From contig JAGXHW010000003.1 in the NCBI GenBank assembly GCA_024635995.1, positions 1 to 47,450 on the forward strand: DNA of 47,450 nt, in the 5' to 3' direction. Position 1 is the first letter of the stretch. The number at the start of each line of letters is the position of its first letter. This DNA is from Clostridiaceae bacterium (lineage in GTDB: Bacteria; Bacillota; Clostridia; Peptostreptococcales; Tindalliaceae). Position numbers and translations under genes: made by a program. The notes below the pieces were generated by a model, which saw only the letters and a program-made list of their open reading frames with translations, was not told the DNA's origin and made no database searches. This document shows, one piece after another, positions 23,906 through 32,995 of the stretch.

Positions 23906-25015
23906 TTATTCAACCAAAGAAGTTAAATAACCATAGCCTTGAGCTTCCATCTCATTTAAAGGAATAAACTGAAGGGCAGCGCCATTCATACAATACCGAA
24001 GGCCGCCTTTATCTTTAGGTCCATCATTGAAGACATGCCCCAAATGACTATCACCCGTTCTAGACCTCACCTCAGTTCTTTTAGAAAAGAGTGTATTATC
24101 CTCCTTATGGGTCACAACTTCAGCAACAATTGGCTTTGTAAAGCTTGGCCAACCTGTTTTCGAATCATACTTATCTGCTGATGAAAACAGAGGTTCACCT
24201 GTAACGATGTCTACATAAATCCCTGGTTCATAAAACCCGTCATACTCGCTGGTATAAGCTCGTTCAGTGCCATCATTTTGCGTCACTTCATACTGCAACT
24301 CAGTGAGCATCTCTTTTATGACACCATCAGCTGGTTTAGGGTATTTCGTTGGATCGATCACTGTCTCATAAGCCAAATCTAGATCGATGTGACAATACCC
24401 ATTAGGATTCTTAATTAAATAGTCTTGATGATATTCTTCTGCCAAATAATAACCATCAAGTGGTAATACTTCAACGACGATTGGGTCTGTGTAAAATTCC
24501 TGTTGTTCTGCGATTACTTGGTTTATGACAGGCAATTCAGCTTCCTCGGTATAATAAATACCCGTTCTATATTGAGCCCCTCGATCATTGCCTTGTTTAT
24601 TCAAGCTGGTTGGATCAATTACTTTAAAGTAGTACAACAACAAGGTTCTTAAATCCGTCTGACTGGCATCATAGGTAACATGAACCGTTTCAGCATGACC
24701 AGTGCCATTGTATATCACCTCTTCGTAGGTTGGATTCTCTGTGGAACCATTGGCATAACCTGAAGTCACATCAATAACACCAACTAATCTGGACATATAT
24801 TCTTCTACTCCCCAGAAACAACCACCTGCCAGATATATTTCTTTTATCTCTTCAGATACAGTGGGCATCTCCATACTTGCATTGTTAACATTTTGGGGTT
24901 CATTAGGCATTACTGCCTCTTCAGTCATTTTTGCTTCTCTATCATCATTGCTACCACAGGCAGTTATGACCATAACCAACACCAGCAGCAATCCTGTTAT
25001 TTTAATCAGTTTCAT
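23906..25015 (-). CDS. msrAB: Lipoprotein methionine sulfoxide reductase MsrA-MsrB fusion
   Basis: Surface-anchored enzyme that reduces both S- and R-methionine sulfoxide in exported proteins. ATG 25015 is chosen since GGAGGAG lies 5 bases upstream. Signal peptide and lipobox VITAC (C19) show export and lipidation. The MsrA domain (about 55-215) has the catalytic GGCFWG (C65) and GHAETV. The MsrB domain (about 230-365) has [19 protein letters not shown] and the catalytic Cys in RYCMNGAAL, but no zinc-binding CxxC pairs. It is the last gene of the CcdA-TlpA-MsrAB operon, which matches the known arrangement in which CcdA and a thioredoxin-like lipoprotein pass electrons to surface MsrAB. Confidence 0.94.
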   Translation of the reverse strand: MKLIKITGLLLVLVMVITACGSNDDREAKMTEEAVMPNEPQNVNNASMEMPTVSEEIKEIYLAGGCFWGVEEYMSRLVGVIDVTSGYANGSTENPTYEEVIYNGTGHAETVHVTYDASQTDLRTLLLYYFKVIDPTSLNKQGNDRGAQYRTGIYYTEEAELPVINQVIAEQQEFYTDPIVVEVLPLDGYYLAEEYHQDYLIKNPNGYCHIDLDLAYETVIDPTKYPKPADGVIKEMLTELQYEVTQNDGTERAYTSEYDGFYEPGIYVDIVTGEPLFSSADKYDSKTGWPSFTKPIVAEVVTHKEDNTLFSKRTEVRSRTGDSHLGHVFNDGPKDKGGLRYCMNGAALQFIPLNEMEAQGYGYLTSLVE

Positions 25016-25056
25016 TGTTTCTCCTCCGTCCTGTAAAATCATCCGTACCCTACAAA

Positions 25057-25599
25057 CTATTTAATGATAGACATTTTCTCCCTAATGACTTCATTACTAA
25101 CGTGACCTGGTAATACTTGTACCAGTACACCATCAGAACCAATATAGGCAGATGTTGGGTAAGCACGTACCCCAAACTCTTTAGCGTATACGCCCTCTTC
25201 ATCAAGCAATACCACAAGGTTTTTAGTTTCTAAACTAGGTAACCAATTGATAAAATCTGCTGAAGATTTTTCACCCGAAAAGCCAGGTGCTACAATGGTG
25301 ATCACTTTGAAATCTTCATTGTTCGATAATGTGTCCACATCTTCTATCCCCACTAAACAAATAGAACACCATGATGCCCAGTACTTCACATATACTTTTT
25401 CCCCTCTAAAATCAGCTAAGCTTACCATATTCCCATTCACATCTTCTAAGGAAAAATCTGGAGCCATCTCTCCAACATTCATCATCTCTGGTTCAACACT
25501 TGTCTGTGACACTGTTTCGTCTTCAGTTACCTTTGCACAACCTGCAACTACCAGTGTAAATACCAGTATAATTCCTATGACTACAGCTATTTTTCTCAT
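25057..25599 (-). CDS. TlpA/ResA-like thioredoxin lipoprotein
   Basis: Extracytoplasmic thiol-disulfide reductase, 180 residues. The lipobox VVAGC (C21) anchors it in the membrane. The AhpC/TSA-redoxin fold starts at [12 protein letters not shown] and the active site is WASWCSIC (C78 and C81). The conserved cis-Pro lies in [17 protein letters not shown] precedes the start by 6 bases. It lies between ccdA and msrAB on the same strand, so it probably takes electrons from CcdA and delivers them to MsrAB, as Etrx proteins do in streptococci. A cytochrome c maturation role (ResA-like) is an alternative, but no cytochrome genes are nearby. Confidence 0.92.
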   Translation of the reverse strand: MRKIAVVIGIILVFTLVVAGCAKVTEDETVSQTSVEPEMMNVGEMAPDFSLEDVNGNMVSLADFRGEKVYVKYWASWCSICLVGIEDVDTLSNNEDFKVITIVAPGFSGEKSSADFINWLPSLETKNLVVLLDEEGVYAKEFGVRAYPTSAYIGSDGVLVQVLPGHVSNEVIREKMSIIK

Positions 25600-25624
25600 A
25601 TAATCACTCCTTCCAATTCCGCTC

Positions 25625-26344
25625 TTAATTGATAAAGTTCTCTATAAACACTGTTAATGCTGTCAGTTGATTGGTCATGAGGAGTATGCCCATAAGGATG
25701 ATCAAGATTCCACCAACCACTTTTATCTTACCAAGATGTTTGTTAATCTTATTCACTTTTTCTAATAGTAATTCAGAGAAAAGTGCCACTATCAAAAATG
25801 GAATCATTAGCCCTATTGTGTAAACCAGCATCAACCAAGCTCCATAAAATGCGTTGTCTCTAGAGGCTGATATTCCAAGTACAGCTCCCAGAATAGGTCC
25901 AACACAAGGTGTCCATCCAAAACTAAAAGTAAGGCCTAATAAATAAGTGCCTACTATGTCATTTCTTCTACTACGCTTTAGCTCTAATTTCTTTTGTTTT
26001 TCTAAAAACTTCAATTTTATAAGACCTGTTTGATGTATTCCAAGAATAATCACTATGCCACCTATTATGACTAAAAAAGTCTGACTATATATGAAAGCGC
26101 CTATGGCACCTGCTCCAAACCCTAAAATCACGAAGGCCGTTCCAAGACCTACAATAAAAACCATTGCTTTGATAAGTCTGGTTACGTTTATTTCTTTATT
26201 ACCAAATTTAAAATTATATCTTTTATGGCTTTCATCCGCTAAAATGCCCACATAAATCGGCAAAATTGAAATGATACAAGGCGCGAAGAAAGAAATGAAT
26301 CCTGCGATAAAAACTGTACTGATGTAAAGTTCTTCGTACCCCAT
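25625..26344 (-). CDS. ccdA: CcdA-family thiol-electron transporter
   Basis: Integral membrane protein with six predicted transmembrane segments, 239 residues. It carries electrons from cytosolic thioredoxin across the membrane. The two signature cysteines are in FFAPC (near residue 23) and GWTPCVGPILG (near 151), as in CcdA/DsbD-beta. ATG 26344 is chosen because GGTGGTG lies 6 bases upstream; 26362 is also in frame. It is the first gene of the operon, with the TlpA-like gene 25 bp downstream. Confidence 0.92.
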   Translation of the reverse strand: MGYEELYISTVFIAGFISFFAPCIISILPIYVGILADESHKRYNFKFGNKEINVTRLIKAMVFIVGLGTAFVILGFGAGAIGAFIYSQTFLVIIGGIVIILGIHQTGLIKLKFLEKQKKLELKRSRRNDIVGTYLLGLTFSFGWTPCVGPILGAVLGISASRDNAFYGAWLMLVYTIGLMIPFLIVALFSELLLEKVNKINKHLGKIKVVGGILIILMGILLMTNQLTALTVFIENFIN

Positions 26345-26489
26345 TATGACACCACCTTTCAACTAAGACTGTCTCTTAAATACATTATACTGATAATGAA
26401 AATTAATTAATATAGACTAATCTAAGGAAAAACTTGAATATTACCACTATCCGACCCTGGGAAAGCACGATTTTTTTACCTATATAAAA

Positions 26490-26513
26490 GAGGACTGGAT
26501 TTAACCAGTCCTC
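26490..26513 (-). terminator. Intrinsic terminator of the DUF3795 gene
   Basis: A perfect 9-bp stem (GAGGACTGG with CCAGTCCTC, 6-base loop) is followed on the minus strand by TTTTATA. It separates the DUF3795 gene from the ccdA promoter region. Confidence 0.75.
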
Positions 26514-26605
26514 AATTTCATAACGAACTAAACCTATTCCTACATATTCAGCCATATCAGCCAATTAGAACATTATAGCGAACCTGAGAATCATTCATCA
26601 TCTGG

Positions 26606-27052
26606 TTAGTCTTCATTCCACCGGTACCTTTTGTTCCTGAGCAGTACATCCATCTGGCATTCCAGGCATAGGCCATTGTGACAACAGACAACCCCGCCGC
26701 ACTTTTTACACCGCCATTTTTCTGCTTCTTTTTTCAGAAATGTTTCTTCTCCATGCTGGCGAATGTATTCCAGGTTTTCCACCATACTCATGTGGTACTT
26801 TGTCCTATATCGCCGGTCTAATGTTTTTAGCCTCTTACATGGATAGTCCTTGCACTCAAAGCAGAACCGTACCTTTCCTTGCCCCAGCAAGTCACAGCGA
26901 TCGCCCATATGGGTGCAGTTATTTCCCCTTGGGATGCATCCCGGGCAATACTTACGGTGAAATCCCTGTTTGTTGACATCATGTTGCATGAAAAGATAGT
27001 GAATGCACACACCACAGTTCATGCCACAGGGAGCAATGAGGTTTTTTTTCAT
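26606..27052 (-). CDS. DUF3795 cysteine-rich protein
   Basis: Small cysteine-rich protein of the DUF3795 family, 148 residues, with about 15 cysteines. The N-terminal APCGMNCGVC motif is the family hallmark. Further clusters are YCPGC, CFECKDYPC, CKKCG and CLEC, suggesting several metal or Fe-S sites. No enzymatic role is established for the family. ATG 27052 is chosen (GGAAGGTG upstream), although ATG 27073 is in frame. It is a single-gene unit between two terminators. Confidence 0.82.
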   Translation of the reverse strand: MKKNLIAPCGMNCGVCIHYLFMQHDVNKQGFHRKYCPGCIPRGNNCTHMGDRCDLLGQGKVRFCFECKDYPCKRLKTLDRRYRTKYHMSMVENLEYIRQHGEETFLKKEAEKWRCKKCGGVVCCHNGLCLECQMDVLLRNKRYRWNED

Positions 27053-27159
27053 TATAAAAATCACCTTCCTCATCAGAATTTCTAAAAGTTACATAGAACA
27101 TAGAACAGACAACCTGAACTCTCCCATCCTAATTAGAGCCCGTTTTGACAGAACATCAT

Positions 27160-27183
27160 AAAACCGGCCCAAAGGCCGGTTTT
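27160..27183 (-). terminator. Bidirectional-looking terminator
   Basis: A perfect 10-bp stem (AAAACCGGCC and GGCCGGTTTT) with a 4-base loop gives T-tracts on both strands. It ends the LiaF-like transcript on the minus strand. Confidence 0.8.
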
Positions 27184-27237
27184 AGCGGTCTAGTAACTAT
27201 ATAATTACCCTGTATGAAAACAGGTAAACCGGGTGGG

Positions 27238-27942
27238 TTAGTGCTTAATTTCCACACCACCCATGATAGCTCGGTTGTGAATCCGGATCACCGGTGCGTC
27301 CGGGTTGTCAGACACCTGGTCTGCTTTCAGAGTTGCATAAATACCACCGGTTTCTTCCCCCAGCATCTCAAGACCTCCCAGTGTCACGGTTCCCTGGCAG
27401 TAAACCGTCACATCTGTGGGTACTGTGATTTCAATACCACCCATAAGTGCGTTACAGGAAAGCAGGTAGATCTTTCCTGGCTCCATATTGGCTTTGTTCA
27501 GGTCAAGGGAGATGCCACCCATGATGGCCCAGTAATTGGCGTCTTCCAGGTCCCACTGGGTTTTTGTTTTTTCTATGCCGCTCATAAAGGCCATACTGCT
27601 ACCCCCGGACATGCGGGGACCCCTTAGAAAGCTGATGCCGGCCAGGATCAGCACCGCAGGCCAGAAGAAGGCCCACAGTCGTGATATGTTCAGATCAAAC
27701 CACTCCTGGCGGTTCCCCAGGATAATGGTGCCGATGGCAATAATGATCAGTCCGGTGACCAGTTCTCCAGTGCTTTTGCGGTTAACGAGAAAAGACGCTC
27801 CCCACAAAATCAGCACCACGGGCCACAACTCCCGTATGAGCCAGCCAATGGAGACGTTGGTATAGCCCAGATTATTCATCAGCATGACTGCACCCAGAAG
27901 GATCAGGATGCCTCCTGCCAGCCAATTTCGTTTTCCATGCAT
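27238..27942 (-). CDS. LiaF-like membrane protein (DUF5668 plus LiaF C-terminal domain)
   Basis: Membrane protein of the LiaF/VraT-like family, 234 residues. About four N-terminal transmembrane segments (residues 8-105) are followed by a soluble beta-rich domain with the repeated signature IMGGISLDL, ALMGGIEI, TLGGLEML and AIMGGVEIKH. LiaF proteins inhibit LiaRS-type envelope-stress kinases. No LiaRS pair is adjacent here, so this may be one of the stand-alone relatives. GAGGTGG lies about 8 bases before the start. Confidence 0.85.
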   Translation of the reverse strand: MHGKRNWLAGGILILLGAVMLMNNLGYTNVSIGWLIRELWPVVLILWGASFLVNRKSTGELVTGLIIIAIGTIILGNRQEWFDLNISRLWAFFWPAVLILAGISFLRGPRMSGGSSMAFMSGIEKTKTQWDLEDANYWAIMGGISLDLNKANMEPGKIYLLSCNALMGGIEITVPTDVTVYCQGTVTLGGLEMLGEETGGIYATLKADQVSDNPDAPVIRIHNRAIMGGVEIKH

Positions 27943-27997
27943 GTGACCACCTCTTTCAATTCTTTATCTTGTATTCTTTGTGTCTATTATTCACTGA

Positions 27998-28656
27998 TTT
28001 CTACGTAAAGATATTTGAAAAGTTTTCATACACTCTTTTTCTCATAAATGCCACAACATCTTCCATTTGTGAGACTTCCACTGTTCAACAGGATATGACT
28101 TGCATTTTCAACATGCCCATTTTCTTGGGATTGTCTGGTTTTTATTCGACAACCCAAGACAAATGAAAACTGCCTTCATGGTCAGTTGCACCTATCCGAA
28201 TCCTGTGTTTTCCACTTTCAATGATCTGCACTTCACTGTTTCCATTATCTTTAATTTCATGGATGATTTCATCATCATTATCTTTTACAGTTATTTGTAA
28301 ACTCCCAGATTCTGTTGATATTTCATTCGCAAATTTCAAGGTATCTCCTTCGTTAAATTGATAGCTTTTTTGTTTATACCCTTTGAAATAATGATAAGAA
28401 CCTGATATTTCCTGGTCATTAAACGAAATGTTCCCATTGGTCATTGTAAAACTACCTGTGGTACACCCATTCAAAAAGAGTATAACCAAGATAAATAGCA
28501 GGATTTTCATTTTTTTTACGATCATTTACTTCCCCTCCAATATGTAACAATGTACTTTTGACAATTATGTCACTTTCCTGCAATGAGGCCTTGCAGAATG
28601 ATAAATTTGTATGTTATCATTCATCTATTTCTACGTTAAGATAATCTGAAAAGTTT
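27998..28656. repeat. Pair of ~29-bp direct repeats flanking a small lipoprotein gene
   Basis: TTTCTACGTAAAGATA (from 27998) and TTTCTACGTTAAGATA (from 28628), each followed by a TGAAAAGTTT block, match at about 25 of 29 positions. The copies bracket the gene at 28142-28525. On the minus strand both would encode a similar C-terminal tail followed by a stop (ENFSNIFT and ETFQIILT), so they may be ends of decayed related genes. Nothing else was seen in the 27943-28141 gap. Confidence 0.45.
28142..28525 (-). CDS. Small lipoprotein, unknown function
   Basis: Predicted lipoprotein, 127 residues. The signal peptide ends in the lipobox FLNGC (residue 21). The mature part is a single small beta-rich domain (about 100 residues; segments KSYQFNEGDTLKF, LQITVKDNDD and SGKHRIRIGATDHEG) ending in SFHLSWVVE. 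It resembles small extracytoplasmic domains found in many Firmicute lipoproteins but no family is recognised. GGAGGGG lies about 6 bases before the start. It is a single gene with gaps on both sides. Confidence 0.75.
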   Translation of the reverse strand: MIVKKMKILLFILVILFLNGCTTGSFTMTNGNISFNDQEISGSYHYFKGYKQKSYQFNEGDTLKFANEISTESGSLQITVKDNDDEIIHEIKDNGNSEVQIIESGKHRIRIGATDHEGSFHLSWVVE

Positions 28657-28714
28657 CTTTCATTACAAGTCGACCAGACAAGATCACCAGTCGTATTTCA
28701 TAACTTTGATCATC

Positions 28715-28743
28715 TTGACTCTCCTTAAAATGTACGTTAGCAT
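28715..28743 (+). promoter_or_regulatory. Promoter of the MBL-fold hydrolase gene
   Basis: TTGACT and TAGCAT are spaced by 17 bp, 35 bases before the start codon. AAAGGAGG is the ribosome binding site. Confidence 0.45.
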
Positions 28744-28778
28744 GTATATACAAATTATTATAAAAGGAGGTTACAACA

Positions 28779-29516
28779 ATGGAATATAAAATTGTTCTTC
28801 CAGGCTTAGGAGCTTCATCAAATCGTGGTGCTTTAGGATGGGCATCAATATCCTTAATTTCACACAATGGCAAAAATCTCCTATTTGACACAGGTTCCTG
28901 TGATGACAGGGAAAACCTAATAGATGGTTTGAAATCCTTAGAGACTAGCCCCGATGAAATAGATATGGTGTTTATATCTCATTTTCACTATGACCACTGT
29001 AATAATATTGAGTTATTTAAAAATGCTGAAATCATGGTTTCAAAAAGGGAGTTTGATTATGTCATTAATGGGGAATTTTTAAAAGCATCTGATCCTTATG
29101 TCCCTGAAGCAGTTGTAAGATACTTTTCTGAAAAATTTCGATTAGTGGAAAATGACGAGGAGATTATCAAAGGAGTTAAAGCATTATCTTTACCTGGCCA
29201 TACACCAGGTATAACAGGTCTGCTCTTAGAAGAGGAAGGTGTTATATTTACAGGAGATGCAGTTAAAAATGCCTGGGATTTCACTCATAACCATCCTCCT
29301 TTATCATTTTTTAGTAAAAAAGAAGGATTGGAGAGTTATAATAAAATCAAAAATGCTGCTAAAATAATAGTTCCAGGTCATGGAAGGCCTTTTAAGTTAG
29401 AAAGCACTCATATTCATTATGTAGGAAAATATACACCCATTGAAATTGAAACTTACCCAAATCATGAACATCTTGAAGAGTTAAAGGAACGGCCTTATAC
29501 TAAAATAATAGTATAA
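28779..29516 (+). CDS. Metallo-beta-lactamase-fold hydrolase
   Basis: Predicted metal-dependent hydrolase, 245 residues. The metal-binding set is complete: HFHYDH (near residues 68-73), the His in PGHTPG (near 142), the Asp in FTGDAV (near 164) and the His in VPGHGRPF (near 206). The layout suits small MBL hydrolases such as lactonases or glyoxalase-II-like enzymes, not class B antibiotic beta-lactamases. AAAGGAGG precedes the start. It stands alone, so the substrate is unknown. Confidence 0.88.
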   Translation: MEYKIVLPGLGASSNRGALGWASISLISHNGKNLLFDTGSCDDRENLIDGLKSLETSPDEIDMVFISHFHYDHCNNIELFKNAEIMVSKREFDYVINGEFLKASDPYVPEAVVRYFSEKFRLVENDEEIIKGVKALSLPGHTPGITGLLLEEEGVIFTGDAVKNAWDFTHNHPPLSFFSKKEGLESYNKIKNAAKIIVPGHGRPFKLESTHIHYVGKYTPIEIETYPNHEHLEELKERPYTKIIV

Positions 29517-29578
29517 ACAAAATAGGCAGCTTCATAATGAGTCTGCCCAAAGGTTAGTCTGAATAACCCTCAACCACT

Positions 29579-30153
29579 TCAATGAGTCTCTGATGGAATC
29601 TGAACCGAAACCCTTTCCTGAACAAAGGCGCAGATTTCCTCAAAAGCACGGGTGGCTTCTGGAAACAAGGGTGCGGTGGCCGGGTAACAGTGAAACATGC
29701 CTTCACCAATGTGCAGTGCAACGTCCACACCAACCGCTTTTGCTTTTTCCCCAAACATGACTGCGTCATCACGAAGGGTTTCGTCTTCCCCGGCGTAGTG
29801 TGTTGCCAAAGCAGGCGCCATGCCTTCCGGTGAGAGACAGACCTTCAGCTTTGTCTGATGGGATTGGCAGGTGCCTGTCACATACCCTCCACCGAAAAAT
29901 ACAACATCGCCTGGTTTCGGGTTGCCTGAGCAGGCGAGATCCATTCGGTATAGAGGCGACCAATTTGAACAGGTGTCACCTGTATGTCATCGGGCATTTT
30001 ACCAAATTTTCCCGCCCCTTCTTCAACCTCCTGTCTAAACTGGAGGAGAGACTCATATTTATTCCAGTCAATCATTTCCTTCTTCAATTTAAACTGGAAT
30101 ACATGGCGGTGTTGCAGCATGAATTTGACCAAACGTCCCTTTACACTGGGCAT
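29579..30153 (-). pseudogene. Alpha/beta hydrolase (fold-3) pseudogene with deletion and frameshift
   Basis: The N-terminal part begins at ATG 30153 (GGAGGG upstream) and reads like an intact alpha/beta hydrolase_3 esterase through EWISPAQAT and AMLYF. At about 29900 the HGGGYV oxyanion motif is broken: one base is missing and the frame changes, so GGGYVTG continues in another frame. After TCQSHQTKLK the sequence jumps directly to the C-terminal region (DDAVMFGEKAKAVGVDV, then EGMFHCYP with the catalytic His). About 130 residues containing the nucleophile GxSxG are missing. The gene cannot make an active enzyme. Confidence 0.85.
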
Positions 30154-30184
30154 TATTGCCCTCCTTATTCCTTTATGCATCGCA

Positions 30185-31366
30185 CTATAAAATGTCCCTC
30201 CGGATAATTTCCATCATTCTTTCTGGTTCTTCAAAATTGGGGCTATGTGCGGCGTTTTCAAAGGAATAAAATCCTTTCACAGGTGCCTCCAGCTGAAGAA
30301 GATACGCTTTTGACAAATCATGGTTCACTGTTAAATCATAAACGCCGCTGAAGAAATAGACGGGGATTTCCAGTTTTGTAACCTTCATTGTCAGATCGGT
30401 ATCGATGACCTCATCTGCCAACTTTGTCTGCTTGATGAACGAAAACTTAGATTGCCACAGGTTTATTTTTTCTTTTAAAGTGTATGCCTTGCTCATCATG
30501 ACAGGCACCACCACATCTCTTTCCACTGACTTCATGTTACGCATGGTGCCAACTCCAAGCTGGTGCATTGCCTGGTCCCGCACAAGTGATTTAAAAAAGG
30601 GTTTCACATAGGTTTCATCCTCTGTCACCGGGTATTTCAAAAGCTTTTCCACCATGCGTTCATTTCCCTGTAATTCGTATTGCTCCAGCAGATACGCATA
30701 AGCCAATTTTTCCGATTCGGCCTGGTTGGTGACCTGGGCAATGCCGATATAGGCTTCGTACAGCTCCGGCCTTTGCGCCGCAACCTGTAATGCAAAGAAA
30801 GTTCCGCCGGAATGTGCAGCCAGGTAGATTTTTCCCTTACCAAATCTTTCTCTCAGATAATTGGTCACCTCAACGGTATCCGACGCAAGCTGTTTCATGG
30901 TCATAATCTCAGGCGGTATATCCTTGTTGTAAGATAATCCTCCTCCCCGCTGCTCCCAGTAACAGACGGTAAACGCCTCTTCAAGCCCAGTGGGGTATTT
31001 TTCAACCAGAAAATACTCGGAGAAGCAAGGCCCGCCATGAACAAAAAGCAAGACCGGGTTTTCGGTGTTTTTCCCCCTGATAAACAGGCCCTGTTCCACG
31101 CCGCCAATGGTGACAAACCTTTTCTCTGAGATACTTCCGGTAAGCTCTTCTCCGTTTTCATCAAGGTAAAGCGGAAGTTTTCCAGGGCTGTTCACCAAAA
31201 TCACGCCTGTCAGAATAACCAAACTCAACAATACAGCCGATCCAAGAAAGATCATGATTCGCCTCACCCATTTTGTAGATTGTATTTTTGACATTTCCCT
31301 AAATATGTTACTCATTCCACTGTGTTTCTGCAATTGTTTCATCCCAATCATTGGAGTAATGAACAT
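30185..31366 (-). CDS. Membrane-anchored alpha/beta hydrolase (prolyl-aminopeptidase-like)
   Basis: Predicted serine hydrolase, 393 residues, with one N-terminal transmembrane segment (about residues 33-58), so the catalytic domain is probably outside the cell. It has the oxyanion motif FVHGGP (near 110), the nucleophile in AAHSGGTFF (an AxSxG variant of GxSxG, near 185), the acid in FSGVYDLTV and the His in NAAHSPNFE. This pattern fits the proline-iminopeptidase-like branch. Several N-terminal ATGs are possible (31366, 31351, 31342) and none has a strong ribosome binding site. From 31366 the gene overlaps the upstream reductase gene by 19 bases, so translation may be coupled. The dead hydrolase follows 31 bp downstream. 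Confidence 0.82.
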   Translation of the reverse strand: MFITPMIGMKQLQKHSGMSNIFREMSKIQSTKWVRRIMIFLGSAVLLSLVILTGVILVNSPGKLPLYLDENGEELTGSISEKRFVTIGGVEQGLFIRGKNTENPVLLFVHGGPCFSEYFLVEKYPTGLEEAFTVCYWEQRGGGLSYNKDIPPEIMTMKQLASDTVEVTNYLRERFGKGKIYLAAHSGGTFFALQVAAQRPELYEAYIGIAQVTNQAESEKLAYAYLLEQYELQGNERMVEKLLKYPVTEDETYVKPFFKSLVRDQAMHQLGVGTMRNMKSVERDVVVPVMMSKAYTLKEKINLWQSKFSFIKQTKLADEVIDTDLTMKVTKLEIPVYFFSGVYDLTVNHDLSKAYLLQLEAPVKGFYSFENAAHSPNFEEPERMMEIIRRDIL

Positions 31367-32307
31367 CGATAATCCAAGTTCTCTTTTAACTCATTGATGG
31401 CGCTTGTATGTACTCCACTTTCACTAGCCAACAGATCAAATTCATCTTGAAGACATTTCATTTCATTGATTGCTGCCATTGCGTGCTTCGACATGGTAAT
31501 CTCTGCCAGCTTTGTACCCATGAGAGGCTTAAAGATTAGCAGTAACAATGCATTTGGCAGGAGGAAATAGTTTAGCTTTAAAGGAGTAATAGAATATCCA
31601 AGGGCTTTTAAGGCGCTAAACCCTTCTTTTATGCCACGAAGCATCAGTCTTACGTCTTCAAAAGACTTAGCCATCTGGTAATTATTTCCGTCATACTTGT
31701 ATAGCGCATTGGCGATACACGTCACGATTGCCACATGGTGTTTTTGCCAGGCATCCATGTTGTGACAAAAAACAGAAGGTATACCAGCCTGGTTAAAAGC
31801 TTCAATCAATTTTTGTACTCGTTTGGATTTTGTTCCGTCATATTCCCCGAAAGTTGTTGTCTGAAACAGGCGAATAATTCCCTTACCGACAAAATACCGC
31901 ACAATTCCTTTGTCTGTTCTTTCTCCGCCGGCAGATGGGAAGCCAATCATCAATCGGTCACCACCCACAGAATTTGCCCATTTTTCATAACCCAGTGCAT
32001 TGTTCACGACAAAGACTATGTTTGGGGAACAATTCTCTTTTAGTGACGCCAGAACACTTCCCACATGGTTCTTTTGCATCACAACCAGTATATAGTCATA
32101 GCAGTCATCCTGCTCCAATTTTTCAATCATGTTTATCTTCGAAACAGTCCTTTTTTTTGTGTATACATCTTCCAATATAAGGCCGTCTTTTGCCAATTCA
32201 ACATAACGGTTTCCTCTTGCCAGCATTGTAACATCATGGCCGGCTTCATATAATTTCCCTGCAAATATGCCACCGATCACACCGGCTCCGTACACTAAAA
32301 TCCTCAT
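31348..32307 (-). CDS. Ketopantoate-reductase (PanE/ApbA)-like oxidoreductase
   Basis: NAD(P)-dependent reductase fold protein, 319 residues. The N-terminal Rossmann domain starts MRILVYGAGVIGG with an Arg (LARGNR) suggesting NADPH preference. The segment KNHVGSVL carries the conserved Lys/Asn region, and KHHVAIVTCIANALYK holds the family C-terminal helix with its catalytic-region Lys. Similarity is to the broader ketopantoate reductase family. True PanE activity is uncertain because no pantothenate genes are nearby and the C-terminal domain is divergent. AGGAGAG precedes the start. It is followed by, and overlaps, the alpha/beta hydrolase gene. Confidence 0.8.
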   Translation of the reverse strand: MRILVYGAGVIGGIFAGKLYEAGHDVTMLARGNRYVELAKDGLILEDVYTKKRTVSKINMIEKLEQDDCYDYILVVMQKNHVGSVLASLKENCSPNIVFVVNNALGYEKWANSVGGDRLMIGFPSAGGERTDKGIVRYFVGKGIIRLFQTTTFGEYDGTKSKRVQKLIEAFNQAGIPSVFCHNMDAWQKHHVAIVTCIANALYKYDGNNYQMAKSFEDVRLMLRGIKEGFSALKALGYSITPLKLNYFLLPNALLLLIFKPLMGTKLAEITMSKHAMAAINEMKCLQDEFDLLASESGVHTSAINELKENLDYRCSLLQ

Positions 32308-32492
32308 AATCTCACTCTCCTAAATTGATGACTGTGTTCCATTCATCCTACGTTGTTTTAGTCTATTTGTTTTGCCTCTTGATGCCAAAACATTTTTTTG
32401 GATCCATCGTAGTTTATTCTGACAGTATTTTAATGATTTCCACACAGATATATAACCAATAAACCTAAAGGAATGCGAAAGGATGAAAACAC

Positions 32493-32954
32493 ATGTCATT
32501 AGAAAATTTTAAGATCACTGTGGAAGAGGCGGTACCTGCCATGGCAGTTCGAAAACGAACGTCGGTCAACCAGTTGCCAGAAGAAATTGGAAAAGCCTAT
32601 CAGGCAATCATGACCCACATGGCTTTACTGGGAGAAACGGTGGTGGGAATGCCCTATGTGGCATATTTCAATTTAGACATGGAAGACCTGGATGTGGAAA
32701 TGGGCTTTCCAACTACCCAAAAATTGCCAGACAACGAGGAGGTTACAGCCAGTGAGATCCCTGCAGGCAAATGGCTCACAGCTATGTACAAAGGTCCTTA
32801 TGAAGAGATGGCTTCTACCTATGAAGAAATGACAAAGTATATGGTCGACAAGGGACTGGAGGCTTCGGGAATTGCTTATGAGTATTACTACAATTCTCCG
32901 GAAGAAGTACCCGAAAGCGAACTATTGACTAAAATAGCTTTTTTACTTAAATAA
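32493..32954 (+). CDS. GyrI-like / AraC effector-binding domain protein
   Basis: Stand-alone small-molecule-binding protein of the GyrI-like (BacR effector-binding) fold, 153 residues. Two repeated beta-alpha-beta halves are visible, with EVTASEIPAGKWLTAMYKGPYEEM as the characteristic second half and GIAYEYYYNSPEEVPESEL at the C-terminus. There is no DNA-binding domain. Relatives bind hydrophobic or cationic drugs, and some hydrolyse small toxic molecules. AAAGGATG precedes the start. It is convergent with the PadR gene, with a terminator between them. Confidence 0.83.
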   Translation: MSLENFKITVEEAVPAMAVRKRTSVNQLPEEIGKAYQAIMTHMALLGETVVGMPYVAYFNLDMEDLDVEMGFPTTQKLPDNEEVTASEIPAGKWLTAMYKGPYEEMASTYEEMTKYMVDKGLEASGIAYEYYYNSPEEVPESELLTKIAFLLK

Positions 32955-32995
32955 CGTAACTCCCGTTACCGCTATTGCCAATGAGTGTGACATTA

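Noticed and set aside
28631-28891. 86-codon minus-strand frame across the start of the MBL-fold gene
   Set aside because: Runs antisense through the first 110 bases of a well-supported gene and through its promoter; only its end was kept as part of a repeat observation.
29579-29944. Short hydrolase frame as an independent gene
   Set aside because: It has no start signals and continues the frame of the upstream N-terminal fragment after a one-base loss, so it was merged into a pseudogene.
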